NCBI GenBank assembly: GCA_900208305.1
Contig: OAPG01000023.1
Coordinates: 248,001 to 312,000 of the forward strand
Source of the DNA: Melanopsichium pennsylvanicum
Lineage: Eukaryota; Basidiomycota; Ustilaginomycetes; Ustilaginales
Reading direction: 5' to 3'
DNA length: 64,000 bases
Position numbers and translations under genes: made by a program. This document shows, piece after piece, positions 10,967-22,740 of this stretch. Position 1 is the first letter of the stretch, and the number at the start of each line of letters is the position of its first letter. The notes under the pieces were generated by a model that saw nothing but the letters and a program-made list of their open reading frames with translations, made no database searches and was not told the DNA's origin.

Positions 10967-11685
10967 GATGGGGGGGGGGGGGTTAGTCAACTCGAACGTG
11001 AGTGAAAGGGGCGAGGAAGCGACGATTTGTGGCGTGTCTCGATGCGATAGAGTTGCCTTCTAGCGGTGATGTTCGTTTCCTATCGACGACCGAGAGGGTT
11101 CCGTTATAAAAGCTTGTGGGAGATAGATCGACAAGGTGATAGAGTACGCCATGCGCTTATACGAATCTGATTTGCCTACACTGTAATTCGATGCTGAGTT
11201 ACAGTATTTTTGTGTTTGCGAGTGGAGAAAATCCTGCTCTTTTCTCGATTGAAATAATCCTTCTTGCTTACATAAACAAGAAACATGCTATTTAGTGCGT
11301 CCTTCGAAAATTTCGGCTCTCGCTCGTCTGTCTCTCTCCACGATTTTGGACCACATTTGCTGACCGGAGTGGATAGCGAGTCAGTCAATTGAGAGTCACA
11401 TCACCCCCCTTGTGCCTGCTGTCTGCTCTCTTTGTTGTTCAAATTTGTACCCAACACCGTCTCCCGATATCGTAACCTCGAATTTTTTAATTCGGATCTC
11501 GGGAAGTACGGGTTGGAAAGAGTCACCTTTGTCGGCGGATGCACATACTCTTCACAAGCTGCAGTAGCAGCAGCATACTCTACACGATTCACTCGACGAT
11601 ATATTCCACCTTCTTGGACACAACAAACAACACCATTGCATTCTTTTCGCATCGTTTCAAGCGCAGCGACCGCACATAGCCCATC
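10967..11685. promoter_or_regulatory. Divergent promoter region, TIF6 and TIM9
   Basis: A 719-bp gap. A run of 13 G on the + strand (10970-10982) lies in the TIF6 5' UTR, almost touching its start codon. The TIM9 side is CT-rich with CAG/CTG-like repeats near 11560-11575. No gene is supported. Confidence 0.45.
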
Positions 11686-11759
11686 ATGGATCGTGAGTTC
11701 TTCATTTCATTTCACCAGTTTGACACTGCAGCGCAGTGTACTAACTTTGTACCTCCTCT

Positions 11760-11801
<42 letters not shown>

Positions 11802-12152
11802 CTCTTTCCCTCTCCCTCTCTTTGTTCCTACTTGCACACGACAGTCTCCGGCCTTTCATCATCTGAACAGCAGGCAATGACCCGCATCATCGAGCAGAAG
11901 CAGATGAAAGACTTTCTCAAGCTCTACACTGGTCTCGTTGAAAGATGCTTCGAATCCTGCTGCAACGATTTCACTTCAAAGGCACTGAGTTCCAAGGAGG
12001 ACACTTGCGTCTCGAATTGCATCCAGAAGTTCCTCAAGCACTCTGAGCGTGTTGGCGCACGATTCGGTGAAGAAAAGTATGTACTCATATCAACTGACTC
12101 ACTAAGAAACCAAGGGCAACAGAACCATATTGCTGACAGTATCTACTGGTGA
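11686..12152 (+). CDS. TIM9: Mitochondrial small TIM chaperone Tim9, three exons
   Basis: Tim9 pairs with Tim10 in the intermembrane-space hexamer that escorts carrier precursors to TIM22. The model joins 11686-11692, 11845-12076 and 12140-12152, 83 aa. Exon 1 codes only for Met-Asp and one base. The core [20 protein letters not shown] is almost the yeast sequence. The twin CX3C motifs are Cys37/Cys41 and Cys57/Cys61, with an extra Cys42. They are followed by [16 protein letters not shown]. Intron 1 carries a (TC)n tract. Intron 2 is 63 bp, lacks in-frame stops and keeps frame, so retention would give a 104-aa form. Confidence 0.93.
11764..11794. repeat. (TC)n microsatellite in TIM9 intron 1
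   Basis: About 15 TC units form part of a longer polypyrimidine stretch leading to the intron's CAG acceptor at 11844. Confidence 0.9.
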
Positions 12153-13512
12153 TTTGGCGCTTCGATGATCAACAGCGCAAAGATGATGGCACAGCAACAG
12201 AACAAATGAACACGTCATCCCATAAAAATACGGCATTCCGCATTGTATCCTTTCTGCATCGACTCGAACAATCTCATACTGCTTTTTGTTCAAACGTGCG
12301 CTCACGAGCTTCATGCTCTAGACTCTGCGCCTTAATCCCTGATCACAGTTTGTCGGTATCTTGACCTGTCTCCCATATTTAGGTCGTTCGGTTTGCGATG
12401 AGACTTGTGACACACGCTCGTGTAGTCAGACTCCTGTACAACACGAGCAGTATTATTTTGTGGCTGGCGAGCGAGCACCGCACGTTGGTAGCAGAAGTGA
12501 GTCGCCTCTTCATCGTCAGTTCTATCTCAGACAGCCTCAAATACCGAAAGCGTCATTCGACAAGGCACAATGTGCTCTTCAGGAACGTCACTGTAGAGAT
12601 AGATAGAGTGACAATGGAGCGGCTTCGCCAATAGATGGGAAGCGTGAATTGGCAGTGATCGGGCACCGATGGGCCATTCAACACGAATTCGAGATCGGGA
12701 CACGCTTGTCACGCTAGATTGTGACCTGACTCACATCGAAATTTGTTGTTGTTTGCATGTACAATGCCCAGATGATGCTCTTGTATGTGTCATCTGAGCA
12801 TCATCTGACACCGGTCCAACTTGATGGTGTTGTAACTGAGCATCATTTGCATAACATCTTCCGTGACACCTTCCTTGAGCATCCCTGATGCTGTTCTTCA
12901 CCCCTTATGAGCGTCATCAAGCACACAACCATGATGCACATCCTGAACAATATTTGCAAAAGCAACGTGCAACCAATTGATGAATGTGCATTGTATTGTG
13001 GTGTCATGATTAAGGACGCCATCCATTGGGACTTAGAGAATTTTGGCAAGCTTGTTTGGCATGTATCTTAGCTTGCTTGCAATTCAACTCTTTTTCAAAC
13101 ATCCCCATCCCCATTGCCATCCACCTCCGGCCAAGTGTTCTGTCACCATACTGGCCAACAAACTCAAACAGTGTTGCTGCCTACAATACTCTGCCACTAC
13201 ACAAGGGTACAAGATGATCCCTCCTTGCAGATGGCAATACCACAACTACAAGCAACCCAAAATGCAGTCAAAGCTAGCTACCCTAAGGCCAACAGCACCA
13301 ATGCAAAGAGATTTGCCAGCAACACCAGCTCCACAATCAACACCAGCTCCACCATTGCCACATGCACTACCATGACCACAAGCAGAACTGCCATCTCAGT
13401 TGAAATAGTTGACAACATTGCATATGACACTTTGACTTGGACCATTGTGGGGGGTGATTGCAATGCAGCACATTCCAAGTCAGATCATCAACAAGATCCT
13501 CAACAGGGTTGG
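12153..13512. other. Boundary between gene block and transposon nest
   Basis: No gene is supported. From about 12,720 the sequence becomes CpG-poor and TG/CA-rich and includes short internal repeats (GATGATGC/CATCATC units at 12,770-12,850; CACCAGCTCCAC units at 13,320-13,350). It looks like decayed repeat DNA, but I cannot assign it to a family. Confidence 0.4.
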
Positions 13513-14216
13513 TGTCAGGGGCTGATGTGCCTAACTGGGATTTCTGTTTGATACCCGGTGAGACCTGGGGTTTTATCGTGTTTTGTTTGATATCCGGTGG
13601 AATTGGGGTTTCTATTGTGTTTCAAAATGAAACCTGCCGGAAATGCGTTCTCTATCCAATTTCACTCTGAGACCCGCTGGAACCGTCCCAAGTTGACTAG
13701 CCCCCGTGAATACTCCGTTCAGCGGTAGTGCAGCTTGTCTAGATGATTGTGTGATCTGCGCTACACACAAGTGTCCTTAATGCACACGCCGGTCAATGTC
13801 TACAACATCTCCTGCAAACTTGAGCGCTGTTGCTGTGTCTGGTAAGGCTACGGTGTGGGTTCTGTTGCCGCAGTTGAGGTTCCACCTACAGTGGAAAAGC
13901 TGTAGTGTCAGTAGAGGTGCTGACAGTTGTCAAGTGTGTTTGGTTTCTGGACACAAACACTTTAATGCTGCAATACCTGGTGATTGCAGCAGAGACAAGA
14001 AGTAGATACTGAGGACTTATAACATATAACTAAGGTATTGAATAATAGAGTGGATGAGCTCCGCTCCTCCACAATTGAAACAAATGCCCTCTTATATCTA
14101 TCAAGCCCTGCTTGAAGTCCTTATCAGGATCCCTCTTATCAGGGACTCCCTTATTGGCGGTTAGTCTCCCTAGCTGCCTTGTGTCTGTGTACATTGGATT
14201 TGGCCCCTGTGCTTAT
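13513..14216 (-). repeat. Family-C LTR, truncated (3' LTR of relic element E)
   Basis: Starts with TGTCAGGGGC and matches the family-C LTR at 47992-48379 plus 56028 onward. It stops at about 14216, where sequence similar to pol begins, so an internal deletion removed the LTR end and most of pol. It carries the TAGAGTGGAT self-primer segment (14046-14055). Confidence 0.8.
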
Positions 14217-14775
14217 TTGTCATGTCCAGTGGGGACAAAGCCAAAAGCCAGTAGCAATGAGGTTGGAAGATCCAAGAGCATGAATCCAATGGGTCTGTCC
14301 TTGGCAGCAGCCTGCAGTAGCTGCTTGGCCAATACAAACTTGTGTCCATGGAGTTTGAAGTCCAGAACAGGCATGCTGTTCTGCCAGTTTTTGTCAGAGG
14401 CCAGATGAGACTTTGCCTTTAGTTGGGTTTTGTCTGAAACACAATGCAGCATGCTGTTTGATTGTATTTCATGCATAACCCTGGTTTGTGGGGTAGTTCC
14501 ATTGGACTTCAATTTTTGGTTTATACCAAAACCTGAGCTTGACTGCCAGTGAGCTTGGACTTCCACCATTCACAAGTGCTGCCCTCAAGGAATTGGCTGG
14601 TATAAGCTACCATCTTCCTATGGTCCTGGATGCCTTTCATCCTGAACCACCATTCTGCTTTGATGTAGATAATGTCCATATCCCTGTGGTCCATCTTCAG
14701 AAAAGGAGTGTTGAGCTCCTTTGGCCACTTGGAATCCTTGTTGTCCCTTGGATGCAAGCCCAATTTCCTAGGAGA

Positions 14776-15788
14776 TGTCACGGGAGTGGGTCCCAAGGGA
14801 GAGGTCTGCGCAGACCAGAGATGTTGAATCGGCTGAGATCCGGTGGGAGAGCATGTCTCGACGGATCTCAGGGAGATCTGGTGGATATTGGTGGGCTCAT
14901 GGGATTTAAGGTTAGCGCAGAACCGAGAAGTTGAATCGGACAAAATCCGGTGAGAGAGCAGGTCTCAACGGATCTCACGGAAATTTGGCGAGTGGCAGTG
15001 ACTTGCCGGATATTGAAGGTATCGATGGCAAGGGGAGCATCTGCGACGGCGGTGACCAACGCCACGCCGGAACGACACGTGGGCCGATCGACGCCCAGGG
15101 GGGCAATGGAGAGAGAGAGCACGCGGGCGTGCTCGGAAGCACCCTGCCAAAGGACTAGGGGCAGTCTTATTGTGCGGGGGTCCAAGCTCGACGCACGCAG
15201 GTCGTACAGTACCGATGGACCTCGCACACAATACATATATATAAATACTCTGTTCCCCGCTATCGGATGAGCGGAAGCTCATCCACTCTATCTTATATCT
15301 CAGTCACACATAGTTATCAGTACGTCGTACTTACCATACTCTTCACACGTCGCACATCGCAATACCATTTATTGCGATCCATATAGTCTGTGTCCCCGTC
15401 GGTGAACAGAGAACAACGTATAGACGTCGTTGACACCACAATCGACGCTGTAGCACCTCCACTACAGGCGGAACCTCAACCGCGGGCCTGGCACCACAAC
15501 CAGTCCCTCATAACTCCACCGACAACGACGGCTGAGGTCTAACCCAGCCATCAGCAGTATCCCGTCGACGTCGTGACACTCGCGTCGACCGAATACCCCG
15601 TCCGAGCTTGCCGCGTTACCTCTGTACGGAGTGTCACCAGCGGTCAGCCGATATCCGTCGAGAGATCGCCACTCGCAGGATTCTCTTCGATATCCGTTGA
15701 GGCCAAGCTTGACCGCCGGAACTCACTGAAATCCGGCGAGTCGCGTTTTCTCACGGGAATTTGGATCTCTGGCACGCGACCGCTGACA
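14776..15788 (+). repeat. Family-A LTR copy 1 in gag of element E
   Basis: Runs TGTCACGGG to CTGACA (1013 bp) in sense orientation on the + strand, with TATA sequence near 15233 and the hairpin GGATGAGC/GCTCATCC at 15265-15284. It is flanked on both sides by GGAGA (14771-14775 and 15789-15793), a clean 5-bp target duplication, so this copy marks a true insertion followed by solo-LTR formation. Confidence 0.92.
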
Positions 15789-16048
15789 GGAGACCTGATA
15801 ATGGCTGGTTTGGTAGCCAGTCCAATGGCAGGGGAAAGCCCCATGGTTTCAACCTGTCTTTGCGCTCCAGTTGGAGTGGAATACAGCTTGTAGAGACAAG
15901 CACTAATCTTGTTATTGACTACAGGCTGGGTTCTAGCCTTGGGCGTAGGTGTCTCTGGCTCAGGACAAGTGGTTGTATTGAGACAGTTGAGGGCCATCTC
16001 CATCATGGGCTGAAGTTGGTCCAGATTACAGTCCATCTTCTTCTGGCG

Positions 16049-17058
16049 TGTCACGGGAGTGGGTCCCAAGGAAGAGGTCTGCGCAGACCAGAGATGTTGA
16101 ATCGGCTGAGATCCGGTGGGAGAGCATGTCTTGACGGATCTCAGGGAGATCTGGTGGATATTGGTGGGCTCATGGGATTTAAGGTTAGCGCAGGACCGAG
16201 AAGTTGAATCGGACAAAATCCGGTGAGAGAGCAGGTCTCAACGGATCTCACGGAAATTCGGCGAGTGGCAGTGACTCGCCGGATATCGAAGGTATCGATG
16301 GCAAGGGGAGCATCTGCAACGGCGGCGACCAACGCCAGCCGGAGCGACACGTGGGCCGACCGACGCCCAGGACGCAACGGAGAGAGAGCACGCGGGCGTG
16401 CTCGGAAGCACCCTGCCGAAGGGGCTAGGGGCAGTCTTATCGTGCGGGGGTCCAAGCTCGACGCACGCAGGTCGTACAGTACCGATGGACCTTGCACACG
16501 ATACATATATATAAATACTCTGTTCCCCGCTATCGGATGAGCGGAAGCTCATCCACTCTATCTTATATCTCAGTCACACATAGTTATCAGTACGTCGTAC
16601 TTACCATACTCTTCACACGTCGCACATCGCAATACCATTTATTGCGGTCCATATAGTCTGTGTCCCCGTCGGTGAACGGAGAACAACGTATAGACGTCGT
16701 CGACACCACAATCGACGCTGTAGCACCTCCACTACAGGCGGAACCTCAACCGCGGGCCTGGCACCACAACCAGTCCCTCATAACTCCACCGACAACGACG
16801 GCTGAGGTCTAACCCAGCCATCAGCAGTATCCCGTCGACGTTGTGACACTCGCGTCGACCAAATACCCCGTCCGAGCTTGCCGCGTTACCTCTGTACGGA
16901 GTGTCACCAGCGGTCAGCCGATATCCGTCGAGAGATCGCCACTCGCAGGATTCTCTTCGATATCCGTTGAGGCCAAGCTTGACCGCCGGAACTCACTGAA
17001 ATCCGGCGAGTCGCGTTTTCTCACGGGAATTTGGATCTCTGGCACGCGACCGCTGACA
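16049..17058 (+). repeat. Family-A LTR copy 2, recombinant flanks
   Basis: 1010 bp and nearly identical to copy 3. The left flank is TGGCG and the right flank is GGAGA, so its two ends belong to two different insertion sites. Confidence 0.9.
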
Positions 17059-17318
17059 GGAGACCTGATAATGGCTGGTTTGGTAGCCAGTCCAATGGCA
17101 GGGGAAAGCCCCATGGTTTCAACCTGTCTTTGCGCTCCAGTTGGAGTGGAATACAGCTTGTAGAGACAAGCACTAATCTTGTTATTGACTACAGGCTGGG
17201 TTCTAGCCTTGGGCGTAGGTGTCTCTGGCTCAGGACAAGTGGTTGTATTGAGACAGTTGAGGGCCATCTCCATCATGGGCTGAAGTTGGTCCAGATTACA
17301 GTCCATCTTCTTCTGGCG

Positions 17319-18328
17319 TGTCACGGGAGTGGGTCCCAAGGAAGAGGTCTGCGCAGACCAGAGATGTTGAATCGGCTGAGATCCGGTGGGAGAGCATGTC
17401 TTGACGGATCTCAGGGAGATCTGGTGGATATTGGTGGGCTCATGGGATTTAAGGTTAGCGCAGGACCGAGAAGTTGAATCGGACAAAATCCGGTGAGAGA
17501 GCAGGTCTCAACGGATCTCACGGAAATTCGGCGAGTGGCAGTGACTCGCCGGATATCGAAGGTATCGATGGCAAGGGGAGCATCTGCAACGGCGGCGACC
17601 AACGCCAGCCGGAGCGACACGTGGGCCGACCGACGCCCAGGACGCAACGGAGAGAGAGCACGCGGGCGTGCTCGGAAGCACCCTGCCGAAGGGGCTAGGG
17701 GCAGTCTTATCGTGCGGGGGTCCAAGCTCGACGCACGCAGGTCGTACAGTACCGATGGACCTTGCACACGATACATATATATAAATACTCTGTTCCCCGC
17801 TATCGGATGAGCGGAAGCTCATCCACTCTATCTTATATCTCAGTCACACATAGTTATCAGTACGTCGTACTTACCATACTCTTCACACGTCGCACATCGC
17901 AATACCATTTATTGCGGTCCATATAGTCTGTGTCCCCGTCGGTGAACGGAGAACAACGTATAGACGTCGTCGACACCACAATCGACGCTGTAGCACCTCC
18001 ACTACAGGCGGAACCTCAACCGCGGGCCTGGCACCACAACCAGTCCCTCATAACTCCACCGACAACGACGGCTGAGGTCTAACCCAGCCATCAGCAGTAT
18101 CCCGTCGACGTTGTGACACTCGCGTCGACCAAATACCCCGTCCGAGCTTGCCGCGTTACCTCTGTACGGAGTGTCACCAGCGGTCAGCCGATATCCGTCG
18201 AGAGATCGCCACTCGCGGGATTCTCCTCGATATCCGTTGAGGCCAAGCTTAACCGCCGGAATTCACTGAAATCCGGCGAGTCGCGCTTTCTCACGGGAAT
18301 TCGGATCTCTGGCACGCGACCGCTGACA
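17319..18328 (+). repeat. Family-A LTR copy 3
   Basis: 1010 bp, flanked on both sides by TGGCG (17314-17318 and 18329-18333), the target duplication of a second insertion site 260 bp from the first in the original gag. Confidence 0.92.
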
Positions 18329-18510
18329 TGGCGCTTCTCAATCTCTTTGATGTGCCTACCAAAGTCCTTGACAACCTTCATTCTAGCCACAAGTTGGCTG
18401 GTGGTGTCAAGGAGGCTTGGGCAAGGAGCACAACTTGTTGGAGCCAGGGACTGTGGATGAGGCTTGTTGGTCATGGTGACAACAGGCACTACTTTAAATA
18501 TCCACTCTGA

Positions 18511-19730
18511 TGTCAGGGACCGGTGTGCCAAACCCAAGTACCAGTTTCAGATACAATAAAACCGGTTGTTATATTGTAACTTAATATGAGGTCCAATAAA
18601 ACATGCAGTTCTATGCAGTTTTGTTTGAGATCTGATAGGAAGGTACCAATTCAACTAGTCACTGTGAACATTCCATTCAGAGGTAATGCGGCTTGTCTGG
18701 ATAACATACAACCTTTATGTTACACAAGTGTTCTTGATGCAAGTGCTGGTCACTGTGCAAGACTTCTCCTGAGAGCCCAGGAGCTGTTGTTGTTGATGCT
18801 GATGGCTACAGTGGGGGTTCTGTTGCTGTGATTGAGGTTCTGACTACAATTGTAGTGCTGTAGTGTCAGTTGAGGTGCTGACAATTGTTGGTGATGTTGG
18901 ACTGCTTTGGATGAGAAGGACAGGCACAGGGTTGCTGCAATACCATATGATTGCAACAATCAACAATATACTTTGATATGGACATGTTGGGAACAGCTTG
19001 TAAGGCAATGACCAAGAGTATGGATAGTAGAGTGGATGAGTCCAGCTCCTCTACACCTGGCACAACAATGCCCTTATATACTATGGCTGTCTTGCTCCTT
19101 ATCTTCCTCCTAATCCCTATTATTGCACTGTATTTGAGTCTGAGACCCATGCTCTTTGATCCTGACTCCCAGAGGCAGTGACTGATAGCATCCAAGCCTC
19201 TTACATGCTATGCTATCTGACTAGGCCTTCTATACCAGCTGGAAGCCTAGCATACCTTAGACTTGAAATCCAATAGAAGGCATGGTTCTGTTGGGTCTTG
19301 ATACAAAATCCAATGGATGCAGTACAAGGAGTTACCGAGTTGGCTAGTTGCTGGGAACACTCTGTTCAGAGGTAATGCAACCTGTCACAGATGTTGTACG
19401 GCCTCCACAATGCACAAGTGTTCTTTGTGCAGGTGTAGGTCAATCCTACAATGTCTCCTGGTTGTACAAGAGCCATGCTGGTGAGGGTGAGGTGCCAGTG
19501 GGGGTTTTGTTGCTGCAGTGTGGGTTCTGCCTGCAGTGTGAGTGCTGCAGTATCAGTAGAGGTGCTGACAATTGTTGGCTGGTTTGGTCTCCTTCAGTTA
19601 AGGAGGACACAAGCCTGAAATTGTTGCAATACCATATGATTGCAACTGCCAAACAAATAAGTACTTGAAGAGACTATGGATAGTAAAGACTAGATGAATG
19701 TAGAGTAGAATGGATGAGCTCTGTGTCAGG
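18511..19730 (-). repeat. Diverged family-C-like LTR relics (two)
   Basis: 18511 to about 19185 begins TGTCAGGGACC beside the element E primer site and follows the family-C LTR in order (ACATTCCATTCAGAGGTAATG, GTTCTGTTGCTG, GTGCTGTAGTGTCAG, TAGAGTGGATGAG near 19028). About 19330-19725 is a second, related copy ending in AATGGATGAGCTCTG. Both are CpG-poor compared with the copies at 13.5 and 48 kb. Confidence 0.65.
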
Positions 19731-22700
19731 GACTGGTGGGTGTCAGTAATTGGGAACTGGGAAACTCAAACAAGGCATAGTGAGCAGCAAAACCACTACA
19801 CCAGCTAGCTAGAATTGTAGCTGGTGTACCCAATTCACGCAACACAGAAGTCTAAGCAAGTCACTCTCAACTTGCTCTAGACTTGAAGAATGTCTGCAAC
19901 ATGCATTGGTGGTGCTTCCAGTGACACCTGGCGTTTTTGCATGTTACATCAACACAATAGGCATTATACCGCTGCAGTGAACAATGCACTCAGATAGGCC
20001 CTGTTAAGCAGTCACAGGCCCCAACTGGTTCCCAACCCTGGCCCTTCTGGATGATCAGTCAGGCCCTCACAGCAGAAGCTGCTATACACTGTTAATGCGC
20101 CCTTGCTACAACAAAGTGTTTGCATGCACCAAAGAGGTGAGTGGGGCCCTTGCATATATACATATATGGAGCCCACTTCACTCATCATGATCTGTTTCTA
20201 ACCTCATCCTTTCAAATATCACCTTTTATTCCATTCCTGAGATACAAAAATTGATTTTTTGTGCCTTTAGTAAGATCTCACAAAAATGCTGCACAACGGC
20301 CATATTTTCGCAACCCAGCAATTGATAGGGGTGCTTTGTACAATACGAAGTAAAGATCGTCCTTGGAGCCAGCGGAGCAGCCACTTCCACAAACACTGGA
20401 AGTCGCTGCCACTTTAGGTTTTGGATTGTTGCCCAAAGAAGACCTACTTTTCCGATACGTCACTTTTGCCTCATTATCAATGTAATAATTCAGCTGGCAC
20501 ATTCCGATATTCATCACCGGCACGAAGTACAGAAAGTGCTTTAAGCGAATAATTTAATTCGGCTTTTGTCAGGATTTTGCAGGTGAATACACATTTTTAC
20601 ATGTTATATTTGACCTTTTTGTTGCAAAAGCTTATTCCGTATTCCAAAACGCATAGACACGGCGTGCTGTCTTATAAAGTCTTTTCAGAAATTACGAAGC
20701 GAGTTTTGAAGCCATCCGAGGAGAGAACTAGTGGCCACCAGCAACTGAGTGATGTGATGATTCGATGCACTCTTGCAAAAATATATTAAGCTGTCCAATC
20801 GTGGCTGGCTGCCGAACTTTGCTTCTGATCTCTCAACGCTGGGCTTGTTCACTAAAAATGGTAAATTGATCGCTGAATGTCTTCAAAAGCAATATCGGGC
20901 CCCGGGGCTCTTGTTCCTATAATATAACGATGTGTCCGTTGCTCAAAATCACGTCTTAAGGACCGCGCACCTGAGCCCGAAGCCACCTCAGCGGCCACCC
21001 CTCTGGGAGACTGATGCCCTGCTGGTCGCCCTCCTCCTCCTCTCTTCCCATTTGTATTCCGTCTGCCTCGTCCATGACTCCGCACACAACCTCTCGATTT
21101 TTTAAACGATATGCAACACTTCTCCTCTGGGCCAAGAACTCCGAAAAATTTCTGTATATTGACGTGGCTTTCTACCTTATGATTTTGTCGACTTCACAAA
21201 CAGATTTTGACAACTTATTTAACTGGACCACGCTAAGACCACCGCTCGGGAATTTGCTTGGGTGGCTAGCATTTCTCAACGTTACAATTGATCGCTTAAA
21301 TTCTTTTGCTTGGGTGGCTGCTGAACTGGACTTCTGCATTATGGACAAATGACCGACTGAGAAAGGTAACACAGCATGAATGTAACTTGTATTATTGGGC
21401 CAGCGCGAAATTTCGCCTGATCGTTGCTGATATAGGTTTGTCTGACATACAACGAATAGCTGATGGACAGGAAAACTCGCTGAGCCACCTCAGGAGCCAG
21501 CGTAGGCGATCCGGCGAATGGCACCTACGATGCCACCCTCATTGTGTATATTGAGTAATTATAAAGAATCATTCCTCTACAGTTGCAACTCAAAAAATCT
21601 CGAGGGTTATACTTCTGAGCTTCGCAAATTAAATATCACAAGTTAATGTAATATACACAAGCAAAGAAACAGTGCACAAAATCAAAGACCGAAACTTAGG
21701 CTTTTACAATTTCAGGACGTGACAATTTGTTCGGTCATTTAGGCTGATATTCTTCAAACCTCTTCAAAATTCGAGCAGCTCACCCATTTGTCATGACCAA
21801 ACAAAATTTCAAAACTTGTCCTGCCGAATTCCATAACCGAATCGTCTTACCCCTCGAAGCGGATGCAACAAATGGTCCCGGAGGATTTGCTGATGGATCA
21901 TATTCACACCCAAATTTGCTTCCATTTAAAGCTATATTGATTCACATGCATGATAAGTTCGTCCGCCCAGTCACAGAAGGGCAGACACTTTCAACGGGGG
22001 TGCTTGCTAGCGTGACTATTGAAAAGCACACACCCGGGTGGTTGCCGGGATGGCTCAGCGGACGGTCAGAGTCATCAATGCTTGATGCAAATCGTCAAGA
22101 TGGAAGCGCTCCGAAGATTGTGGGCCAAGTTCGGACATGTAATGCAGATTCTCGATGAAAATTCTGAACCTTGCTGCGACGCAGTGTCCAAATCCAAAAA
22201 AAAAAAATCAAAAGCGGACTTTCGCAGCCACCCGTTTAGCCACCCTCGAATGTGTGTGGCTTGAGGCAAATTTGCCGCTAGATTGCGTCAAGCCACCCTA
22301 GCAGCCACTCTTTCAGGGCCGGCTTCTAGCTTGCTTTTTGAGCGGCAACCAAAACTCGTTTCTGACTTTTCAATGATATGAAAAATCAGAATGAACGTCC
22401 ATCGCAATCGCAGAGCTTCTCGCTCGGCGGCGGGGCTCCAAATGCCAGACGAGCGGGGAGAACGTCACCAAGGCGTAACTTCGCACGATGCACGCTCAGT
22501 GATGCAATGTGTGCATGTTGCGATAATGTGGGTAATAGCACGGTGGTGTACACCCCGCCGTGTTTCTTCCGACCAGACCGGTGTCTAAGGATGATGACAT
22601 CTCGAACTATTTCTTTGACAACAAACTTTGCTTTAGGATACCAGGCTTATAGCCCCAAGGCATGTCCCGGTCAGACGATGAGGTGCGCGATGCGTGGCCT

Positions 22701-22740
22701 TCATCATTTGTAACATGATTGTTCAAGCCCAATCAAACTT
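19731..22740. other. Unassigned AT-rich DNA inside the transposon nest
   Basis: No gene is supported. Short ORFs (up to 121 aa) show no recognisable family. 20,733-22,300 has repeated GCCACC/GGTGGC motifs spaced irregularly. A TATATACATATAT stretch lies near 20,155. This may be an older mobile element or a local satellite relic; I cannot decide which. Confidence 0.35.

Larger units (their letters stand above)
14217..18510 (-). mobile_element. Relic Ty3/gypsy element E with gag and pol fragments
   Basis: Minus-strand fragments resemble element C/D proteins. 14217 to about 14530 matches the protease-RT linker (FKLHGHKFVLAKQLLQAA, FGFVPTGHDK). 14530-14775 matches gag (KMDHRDMDI, AEWWFRMKGI, SQFLEGS, EWWKSKL). 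The 15789-16048 and 17059-17318 pieces match the gag N-terminal half (PEPETPTPKA, LYKLYSTPTGA). 18329-18500 matches the gag start (LLDTTSQLVARMK). A primer-site-like TCAGAGTGGATA lies next to the LTR at 18511. The gag is split by three family-A LTRs, so the element is inactive. Confidence 0.8.

Noticed and set aside
15573..17822. Repeated identical ORFs of 74-190 aa at 1270-bp spacing
   Set aside because: They lie in LTR DNA and gag fragments and repeat only because the LTRs repeat; the same frames occur in every family-A LTR and look like no protein family.
20278..20523. 81-aa ORF on the minus strand
   Set aside because: No recognisable motif, and it lies in repeat-like DNA with no promoter or neighbour context.
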